A stretch of DNA of 19,750 nt from Chitinophagaceae bacterium (GTDB lineage: Bacteria; Bacteroidota; Bacteroidia; Chitinophagales; Chitinophagaceae): NCBI GenBank assembly GCA_020853515.1, contig JADYYU010000075.1, positions 1-19,750 of the forward strand. The letters run 5' to 3'. The position numbers were made by a program, and so were the translations under genes. Below the pieces are notes generated by a model. The model had not been told where the DNA came from, ran no database searches, and saw only the letters and a list, made by a program, of their open reading frames with translations. How positions within the stretch are numbered: position 1 is the stretch's first letter; the number at the start of each line of letters is the position of its first letter. This document shows, piece after piece, positions 1 to 8,600 of this stretch.

Positions 1-2052
1 CGTACGGCCTATTTTTTGTATGCGGTTTTCTTCGACGATAATGGTGCCATCTTCGATGATTTCGTCATTTTCCATCGTAATAATTCTGGCGTGTGTTAGT
101 GCGTAAGTGCCGGTGGGCTTGTCTGTTTTGATCGTCAGATTTACATTCACAAAACGCTGATTTGCAAAAAACACAGCATCATTTTTGTTGACCTCATTAT
201 TGTATCTTTCTGCAAGTGAAACGGTGTAATATTTTTCTCCCAATGTATAATGCAAAAATTGGTTGTCGCTGCTCCAATGCAGGTTCAATCCGGCATCCTT
301 TGCGACCTGCTTTACCGGAATAGCATTGGTAGCAGCCGACAGGTCGATCACTTTGCCGATATTCGGAAACGGTGCCACGTACACCTTGTGAAGATCTACA
401 AAAGCCACCCACTGCCCGTCTGGAGAAATTGTAAATTGTGTACCATAGGTACTTTTGAAAATAGTTTGTTCGTTTAACCCATCCGTATTACAACTATTAA
501 AACTGCTGTTCATACCGCCGCCAGACTGGTAGAAAATTTTACTGCCATCACTGCTGAAAACAGGATTGTCTCCTTTATCTGTTACAAATGTTTTTGCACT
601 GCCATCGGCATTCATCAGATAGATGCCTGCATTCACAGCATTTGAAACACCTAAAATTGAATTTCCATCTTCTTTTTGAAACACAATTTTCTTTCCGTCT
701 GGTGAAAAGGAAGGGGTACGATAGATTGCTTTTGTAAGGGTGATTTTCTGCGAAACACTACCCGATTCGAAATTCATAGTGTGTATGCTACCCATGTTTT
801 CATCGTTCCAGGTTACAAAGGCCAGCGTGCGGCCATCAGGTGCAAAAGCCGGATCAAATTCAAAGTCGGTGTTATTGGTCAATCTGACTGGCTCTCCATC
901 GGGTAATTGCTTTTTCCATAAATAGCCTACGGCATTAAATACCAGCCATTTGCCATCAGGGGAAGTTTTGGCATGGCGTATCACCTGTGCCGTGAAATAT
1001 TCAGGATCAATATTTTGTTTAAACCGCACGGCATCTGCGATCTGTACGTTGACATCGCAGCTAAACGGAATTTCTGTTTTTACATTTAGCCGGGTTGCAT
1101 CAACACGAATTATTTTACCTTCACTCCAGATCACGATGTCGTGATCGCCCGGCATCCAGGCGAATCCGGTATACACTCCGAAAGTAGTCCAGGCTTCCTG
1201 CTGGTCTTTGCTCAACTGGTCATACACCGGCCACTCTTCACCAGTTTCAAGGTTACGCAGATATAAAACGGTTTTCGTTCTGATCCTTTTTACAAAAGCC
1301 AGTGTTTTGCCGTCATGTGAAATTTGTGGACGAAATGCTCCTCCTGGTCCACCAGTAACCTGTTCATTCGTCCCTTTATTCCGGTCATATCTTTTGATCA
1401 CAAATATCTGATTGTTTGGATCTTTATTATACTGAAAAAATCCTCCCGGATACATGTCTTCGCTGTAATAGACGAACTTACCATCTGAAGAGCAACTGGG
1501 TTCATTCAAATCCTGCTGATCATTTTTCCGGCTGGTGAGTTGCAGGCCTTCGCCTCCGGAAATATGATAAATCCACAGTTCGCCGGCTCCCAGTGAACGG
1601 GTTGACGAAAAGTGTTTTTTTGCAATGATGTACTGACCGTCCGGAGCCCAGACTGCGTTATTCAGCAGGCGAAAATTTTCTTTGGTAATCTGGCGGGCAT
1701 TTTTTCCATCACGGTCCATCACCCAGATATTATCGCCACCACCGGCATCTGATGTAAATAGTATTTTACTGCCATCCGGGCTATAACGGGGCTGCACTTC
1801 CATTGCCAGTCCGGTTCTGATGGCATGAGCTGTTCCGCCTGTAATTGGTATGGTGTACAAGTCACCCAACAGATCAAAAACAACTTCTTTCCCGTCAGGT
1901 GATACGTCCAGATTTAACCAGGTTCCTTCAGAAGTGGTAAATGAATATGATTTAAGCGGGAGATCAGGATTGTTAACATCCCATTTATTTTTGTCCTGAG
2001 CCTGCGAAATCACTACTGTACAGACTAAAAGGGAAAGGAGAATTTGCTTCAT
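1..2052 (-). CDS. Secreted TolB/PD40-propeller amidohydrolase, C-terminus cut by the window
   Basis: The frame is open for 684 codons from the ATG at 2052 to the left edge without a stop. I checked every codon row. The protein starts with a signal peptide (MKQILLSLLVCTVVISQAQ). About ten PD40/TolB-type repeat strands follow across residues ~40-600, for example SPDGKEVVFD, SPDGSKILFTSD, APDGRTLAFVTW and SPDGKKIVFQ, which make one or two beta-propellers. From about residue 650 the sequence GTYALTHARIITM...DGTIIVEENRI is the characteristic beta-sandwich start of the amidohydrolase superfamily (imidazolonepropionase/dihydroorotase-like). The metal-binding HxH and the barrel lie outside the window. 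Proteins with this order are usually about 1,000-1,100 residues and are exported to the periplasm or beyond; the substrate is unknown. The propeller alone could suggest an S9 peptidase, but the amidohydrolase strands argue against that. A candidate promoter lies just upstream. Confidence 0.9.
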   Translation of the reverse strand, partial: MKQILLSLLVCTVVISQAQDKNKWDVNNPDLPLKSYSFTTSEGTWLNLDVSPDGKEVVFDLLGDLYTIPITGGTAHAIRTGLAMEVQPRYSPDGSKILFTSDAGGGDNIWVMDRDGKNARQITKENFRLLNNAVWAPDGQYIIAKKHFSSTRSLGAGELWIYHISGGEGLQLTSRKNDQQDLNEPSCSSDGKFVYYSEDMYPGGFFQYNKDPNNQIFVIKRYDRNKGTNEQVTGGPGGAFRPQISHDGKTLAFVKRIRTKTVLYLRNLETGEEWPVYDQLSKDQQEAWTTFGVYTGFAWMPGDHDIVIWSEGKIIRVDATRLNVKTEIPFSCDVNVQIADAVRFKQNIDPEYFTAQVIRHAKTSPDGKWLVFNAVGYLWKKQLPDGEPVRLTNNTDFEFDPAFAPDGRTLAFVTWNDENMGSIHTMNFESGSVSQKITLTKAIYRTPSFSPDGKKIVFQKEDGNSILGVSNAVNAGIYLMNADGSAKTFVTDKGDNPVFSSDGSKIFYQSGGGMNSSFNSCNTDGLNEQTIFKSTYGTQFTISPDGQWVAFVDLHKVYVAPFPNIGKVIDLSAATNAIPVKQVAKDAGLNLHWSSDNQFLHYTLGEKYYTVSLAERYNNEVNKNDAVFFANQRFVNVNLTIKTDKPTGTYALTHARIITMENDEIIEDGTIIVEENRIQKIGRT

Positions 2053-2084
2053 GTAAATTAATTGAGAGGATGAAGATAATGTAG

Positions 2085-2092
2085 CAAACTTA
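2085..2092 (-). promoter_or_regulatory. Candidate Bacteroidota -7 element for the propeller-amidohydrolase
   Basis: On the minus strand this reads TAAGTTTG, an exact match to the Bacteroidota housekeeping -7 consensus TAnnTTTG. It sits 32 bases before the ATG at 2052, which would give a 5' leader of about 25 nucleotides. A -33 candidate TTC (consensus TTG) lies at 2113-2115 with a 20-base spacer, so the -33 half is imperfect. The position and the perfect -7 match make it the best promoter candidate in the window. Confidence 0.5.
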
Positions 2093-2144
2093 TATAAAAA
2101 ACCGAATCGGATGAATGGTGGTAACTAATTGATTTTATGCGCTG

Positions 2145-2339
2145 TTACAGTGAGTTGATCAGAAATGGACGGTATTCGTATGACAGGTGATATTCACCCT
2201 GTGTGCAAACATACAGCGATGTACCATTGGTACTGAGTCCGGTGATGTGCACAGAATCAAGCTGACAGGCTTGCCATTGTGCCTTTGCATTGCCGGCGCA
2301 ACATTGAAATAGTGCGAGCAGCCAAAGTATTTTATTCAT
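2145..2339 (-). CDS. Doubtful small secreted protein, possibly a remnant of a BNR-type propeller
   Basis: This is a 64-codon ORF with a plausible signal peptide (MNKILWLLALFQCCAGNAKA, cleavage near AKA|Q). The short mature part contains ITGLSTNGTSLYVCTQG, which resembles one strand pair of an Asp-box/BNR propeller (typically ...NGTxLYAGTxGGVYxS). The reading frame stops soon after. No further propeller-like sequence follows in the 90 bases before the next gene, in any minus-strand frame I could read. It is therefore either a tiny secreted protein of unknown function, the 5' remnant of a lost propeller gene, or a chance ORF. The signal peptide and the strand-like match favour one of the first two. 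Confidence 0.35.
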   Translation of the reverse strand: MNKILWLLALFQCCAGNAKAQWQACQLDSVHITGLSTNGTSLYVCTQGEYHLSYEYRPFLINSL

Positions 2340-2612
2340 AGTAATTACAATCTGTTTTCTGAAAAGACGTACTGTCTGTAATTTAAGTTTAGCTATTCTG
2401 CCTATTTATTTATGCGGTGCGGGTACTGTGAAATTTGCAGAGGGCATTCCTTTGTATGGCAGTTGCTGTTGTATATGCCGCAAGCATCGTGATAGCCACT
2501 TTGCATAATTTTTAGTATTCCTTACACAATTACCGGATTGTTGCTGCTTTGTGTAGTACTATTTCTAATTTGCGGTATATGCAGTGAGGAGTTCTTACTG
2601 CCTGCAAAACTG

Positions 2613-5600
2613 ATGGCTTATATGAAATGGTTTGGGAGAAAAAACAACAACAACGATTTTTTGCAATTACTTCCTCAGGCTATTTCTATGCTGAAGAAAA
2701 ATATTTTAGATCCCTTTTTTGGTGATAATAATTACGATCGTTATATCAATGAAATGCCACCGCTAAGGTCTGAAATTTTTACTTATGAAAAACTCGAACA
2801 ACATGCCATATCGCTGGCAAAGCGACATGTAGTGACTGAGAGCGCTGCACCGGAGCAACTGTTGAAACGATTAGCTGAAAACGAGAATATTCTGCTTGAA
2901 GTGTATGTGTTGCTTTCACTTTCAATCAAACAGAATAATCCCATCGCGCCGGGCGCCGAATGGTTGCTTGATAATTTTTATCTGATCGAAGAACAAATTT
3001 ACACTGGTAAAAAACACTTGCCAAAAGGTTACAGCAAAACGCTGCCGCGACTCTTTAAAGGTGAATCGGCAGGTTTGCCCCGTGTTTATGATATGGCGGT
3101 TGAAATTATATCGCATTCCGATGGTCACCTCGATCTGGAAAGTATCAAAGGTTTTGTGAAGGCTTATCAAACGGTTGATTACCTCAAACTTGGTGAACTA
3201 TGGGCGATGCCGATCATGTTTCGACTGGCATTGATCGAAAATTTGCGCAGACTTTCTATTCTCATCGCTGAAGAAATAGCGAATAAAGCACTGGCCAATA
3301 AGTGGGCTGATGACCTGATCGCAGTGGCAGAATCTGATCCTAAAAATCTGGTATTGGTGATCGCTGATATGGCACGTTCTGAGCCTCCGATGGAAAGCAC
3401 CTTTGTAGCAGAACTCAACAGGCGCCTGCTCGAGAAGGGCAGCATCCTTTCTTTACCATTAAACTGGATCGAAAGTACCTTATCTGAACTGGGATTTAGC
3501 AGTAATGAACTCATCGTACTGGATAACCGGAATCAGGCTGCGACGCAGGTCTCGGTCAGTAACTGTATCAATAGTTTCAGATTTTTAAGTACTACTAACT
3601 GGCGCGACTTTGTAGAAGATGTAAGTATTGTAGAAGATATACTGAAACGTGATCTTGACGGCGTGTATGGCAGCATGGATTTCTACACCAGGGATAGTTA
3701 CAGGCATGTTGTTGAAAAACTTGCTTTCGATGCAGGTATGTCAGAACAAGCTGTAGCGGAAATGGCCATCGACTTTGCAATGAAGCATGCAGGTGCCGGA
3801 AACGGTCAGCGACTGGCACATGTTGGATATTATTTGACCGGAAAAGGTTTTTTACTAATCGCCCGGGCTGCTAAAGCGAAAAGAAGTTTTCGTCAGCACT
3901 GCAACAAAATGACCAATGAAAGACCCTTAACTGTTTACCTCGGTGGCATTGCCATTTTATGCGTACTGATTTGCAGTCTGTTGCTGGTTGAAGCCTACAC
4001 TGAAAACCTTAGTTCAGCGCTATTTGTTGCAGTCATCGTTTTTGCTTTAATTACAACTACCAGACTGGCCGTGTCGTTAGTAAACTGGCTGAGTACTATC
4101 CTGACCATACCATCCCTATTGCCACGAATGGATTTTTCGAAAGGAATACCGGATGATGCTAAAACGATGGTTGTTATTCCGACGATGCTCACAAATGTTG
4201 CAGCAATTGAGCCATTGCTGGAATCACTGGAGGTGCGATTTCTTGCCAATAGAAATGTGAATCTCAGTTTTGCATTACTGACAGATTTCAGGGATGCGTC
4301 TACCGAACAAATGCCGGATGATGAAGAAATTCTCGACACCGTTCGAACTGGTATTGTCAGTTTGAATGTCAAATATGATCGGCCTTCAAATGATACTTTC
4401 TTGTTGTTTCACCGCCCTCGCAAATGGAATCCTTATGATAAAATTTGGATGGGATATGAAAGAAAACGTGGTAAGCTGAGTGAACTAAATGCTTTGCTGC
4501 GAGGTGGGGGAGTGCATAATTTTTCAGAGATCATTGGCGACCGTAAGTATTTTTCTGATATCAGATACATCATTACGCTTGATACGGATACGCAGTTGCC
4601 GCGGGATACGGCCTGGAAAATGATTGCCACAATGGCTCATCCTCTTAATCAGCCTGTTTACTGCGCAAATAAGAAGCGGGTTACAGAGGGCTATAGTATT
4701 TTGCAGCCGCGTGTTTCAAACAGTTTGCCTTCGGCAGATAGTTCTTTTTATGCGCGTCTGCATGGGAATGATCCCGGCACGGATCCTTATACTAAAGCTA
4801 CCTCAGATGTTTATCAGGATCTTTTTTTAGAAGGATCTTTCATTGGAAAAGGGATCTACCACATTGATGCTTTTGAAGAGGCTGTTAAAGACCGGTTTCC
4901 TGAGAATCGTATCTTAAGTCATGACCTGTTGGAAGGTTGTTATGCACGCTGTGGTCTGATTACAGACGTTCAGCTTTATGAGGAATATCCATTGCGATAT
5001 GACACTGATATGCAAAGGCGTCATCGCTGGATCAGGGGCGACTGGCAGATCGCGAGATGGATCTTGCCGGTGGTACCGTCACTCAGTGGCAAGTGGTACC
5101 GGAATCCCTTGTCGCTGTTGTCAAGGTGGAAAATTTTCGACAATGTCCGCCGGAGTTTAGTCCCTATGTGTTTGTTACTTTTGCTGCTTTTTGGCTGGAT
5201 GATTTCATCGGCGGCCTGGTTCTGGACATTGGCAGTGACAGTTATTGTAATGCTGCCGGCAGTGGTTAATTTATGTTGGGATCTGCTTAAAAAGCCTGCG
5301 GATGTAGATTTTTATCAGCATTTTGAATACAGTGTACGTTCTGCACTGAATAATTTCATACAGCAGTTACTTGAGCTCACATTTTTGCCTTATGAAGCCT
5401 ACGCCAATACAGATGCTATTATCCGCACGATTTGGAGAATGGCCGTTTCAAGGAAAAATCTGCTGCAATGGAATCCCTTTGGTAATTCCGTACAACGAAA
5501 GAATACAGTTTCTGAGGCCTATAAAACGATGTGGTTTGAACCTGCTTTTGCAGTTATTGTTTATACATACCTTAGCATATGGGAAGGCCCTGTGGTTTTG

Positions 5601-8600
5601 ATCGCCTTGCCATTTCTCACCTTTTGGATGTGCGGACCGCTTATAGCCTATGCGATCAACAGACCGGTCGAGGCCGATATGGTTAATGTTTCTGGTGAAC
5701 AGGCTGTTTATCTGCGTATGTTATCAAGAAAGATCTGGGGTTTTTTTGAAAAATTTGTTACGGCAGAAGATCACTGGCTTCCACCGGATAATTATCAGGA
5801 AGAGCCTGTTGAAAGAGTTGCGCACCGTACTTCTCCTACCAATATTGGATTGTCTTTGCTGGCAAATCTCACTGCGTATGACTTTGGTTATATTCATGCC
5901 ACACAACTGATCGATCGGACAGAAAATGCAATGGCTACGCTGCATAAAATGGACCGCTACCGGGGGCATTTATTTAACTGGTATGATACCATTACCCTGG
6001 CGCCTTTATATCCAAAATATGTATCAACGGTTGATAGTGGAAACATGGCCGCTCATCTCATTACTTTAAAACAAGGGCTTCTGCATATCGCTGATGAACC
6101 GCTTATCTCTGATTGTTTTTTGAACGGTCTTTCTGATCTGCTTCATATTATCATGTCTTTTGGAAAACGACCTGAATTGCTGATAAGTTTCAAAAATGAA
6201 ATTGATCGAATTCACATCGGCAACCTGACTTTGCACGAGGCTAAAGAAACTATTGAATATCTTCAGTCGTCGTTTCGGACGATTGCATCCGGGCTGCATA
6301 CCGATGATGCCGAACTGAATGGCTGGGTGCAAAAAGTTGAAAGTCATTTGAGTTCTGCCAAAACAAATCTTGTGACCCTGGTTCCCTGGTTAATGATGAG
6401 CAAGGTTCCGGAAAAATTTCGTGATCAGTTGTCTGCAATGAATAAGATTCCCACATTACGTGAACTTTCGGGCAGTGATAAAATACTCAATTTAATAAAA
6501 CATGTTTTGAATGCTGAAGATCATTTGGACAGCGATACGCAATGGCTTGCTGATTATTCAGATGCAGTATCCAGGGCCACGTTATATGCGCAAAAACAAC
6601 TGGATTCTCTCGAATGGCTTGCAGCAAAATGCATGGATTTTGCAAATATCGATTTTGATTTTCTGTACGACCGATCTCAGAACTTATTGTCGATTGGTTA
6701 TAATGTTGATGAACGACGTCGGGACAACAGCTTTTATGATATGCTGGCCTCTGAAGCACGTTTAACAACATTTATAGCGATTGCTCAGGGTAAACTGCCT
6801 CAGGAAAGTTGGTTTGCACTTGGCAGGCAACTTACCAGTCAGGGCAACGTTCCGGTGCTGTTGTCGTGGAGCGGGTCTATGTTCGAATATCTGATGCCTT
6901 TACTTGTGATGCCTACTTATCAAAACACCTTGCTCGATCAAACTTACCATTCTGTGGTGCAAAAGCAAATTGAATATGGAAAGCAAAGCGGCGTTCCCTG
7001 GGGTGTTTCAGAGTCAGGTTATAATATGGTAGATGCGCAGCTCAACTATCAATACCGGGCCTTCGGTGTACCTGGCATCGGATTTAAGAGGGGATTGGGT
7101 GAAGATTTGGTGATCTCTCCCTACTCTACGGTGATGGCGTTGATGGTAACACCGAACGCGGCCTACAAAAATTTACAGGATATGAAGCAACTGGGTTTTG
7201 AAGGCAGATACGGTTTTTATGAAGCGATCGATTACACGGCATCGCGGTTATTGCGCAAACAGAAGCGGGTTGTCATCAGATCATTCATGGCCCATCATCA
7301 GGGTATGTCCTTACTTTCACTGGCTTATTTGTTGCAAAACCGTCCTATGCAGCAACGATTTGAATCGGATGTGCATATTCAGTCGGCCTTGTTGTTACTG
7401 CAGGAGCGCATTCCACGGATCACTACTTTTTACAGTCCAAGTGTGCATGCAGGCGACAGCAGTTTTGTTTCAGGCAGCGATCATTCAATCAGGGTAGTAA
7501 ATACGCCACATACTCAGGTACCTGAAATCAAATTATTGTCAAATGGTCGTTACCATGTTATGGTAACCAATTCCGGTGGAGGCTACAGCCGCTGGAAGAA
7601 TATTGCCGTTAACCGATGGCGTGAAGATATAACCTGCGACAATTGGGGAAGTTTTTGTTATATACGAGATCTCGATCAGGGTCATTTCTGGTCAACAGCA
7701 TATCAGCCCACCTTGCAGCAAGGCGAGAATTACGAAGCCGTTTTTTCAGAAGGTCGAGCGGAGTTTCGCCGGAGAGATTTTTCGTTGGAAACTCATACCG
7801 AAATTGTGGTGTCGCCGGAAGACGATATTGAATTGAGAAGAGTGCGGATCACAAACCGATCACGTAAAAAAAGAACTCTTGAGATCAGCAGTTATGCTGA
7901 AGTTGTGCTGACAACACCCGCTGCTGATGAGGCACACCCTGCCTTCAGTAATTTATTTGTAAAAACGGAAATTATTAATCATCGGCATGCCATTATAGTG
8001 ACAAGACGCCCCCGTTCAGAAGAAGAAAAGCCGCCTTACATGTTTCATGTGATGAAAGTACATGACGCAGAAATTTTAAATATCTCCTACGAAACAGATC
8101 GCGATAAATTCATCGGCAGAGGGAACAGCACAGAAAAACCTAAAGCTATGCAGCAAAGTGAACCATTGTCCGGGAGTGCGGGTTCTGTGCTCGATCCGAT
8201 CGTGTCTGTGCAATACCGCATCGAACTGGAAGGCAACGAATCTGTGACCGTTGATATTTTATATGGTATGGCCGAAACCAAAGAAGTTTGTTTAAATTTA
8301 GTAGAGAAATACCAGCAACAACATTTGTTCAATCGTGTCCTTGAGCTGGCCTGGACGCATAGTCAGGTGATTTTACGGCAAATGAATGCACAGGTGTCAG
8401 ATACCCAGTTATATACGCGTCTGGCCGGTTCGATCATTTACGCCAATCAATCTTTAAGAGCAGATCCATCTGTTATTATCAATAATAAAACCGGGCAGTC
8501 AGGGCTGTGGCGTTATTCTATTTCCGGTGATATTCCGATCGTACTCGTTCAGCTTGAAGATGCATCCAATATTTTGCTGATCAGGCAAATGCTGCAGGCC

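Larger units (their letters stand above)
2053..2612. other. Divergent intergenic region before the glucan synthase
   Basis: Apart from the promoter at 2085-2092 and the doubtful ORF at 2145-2339, I see no gene here. On the plus strand, TAAGTTTA at 2384-2391 is one base from the TAnnTTTG consensus and could start the glucan synthase transcript, but no TTG lies at the right distance upstream. The plus-strand frame of the synthase is open back to 2496, after a TAG at 2493-2495, without an ATG before 2613. Confidence 0.5.

Noticed and set aside
1..2052. Reading the left gene as an S9 (DPP-IV-like) peptidase because of the PD40 propeller
   Set aside because: The last ~30 residues before the edge are the start of an amidohydrolase, not of an alpha/beta hydrolase domain.
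2538..2612. TTG start giving a signal-peptide-like N-terminus for the glucan synthase
   Set aside because: TTG is a weak start, no ribosome binding site is visible, and the family-like sequence begins after the in-frame ATGs at 2613 and 2622.
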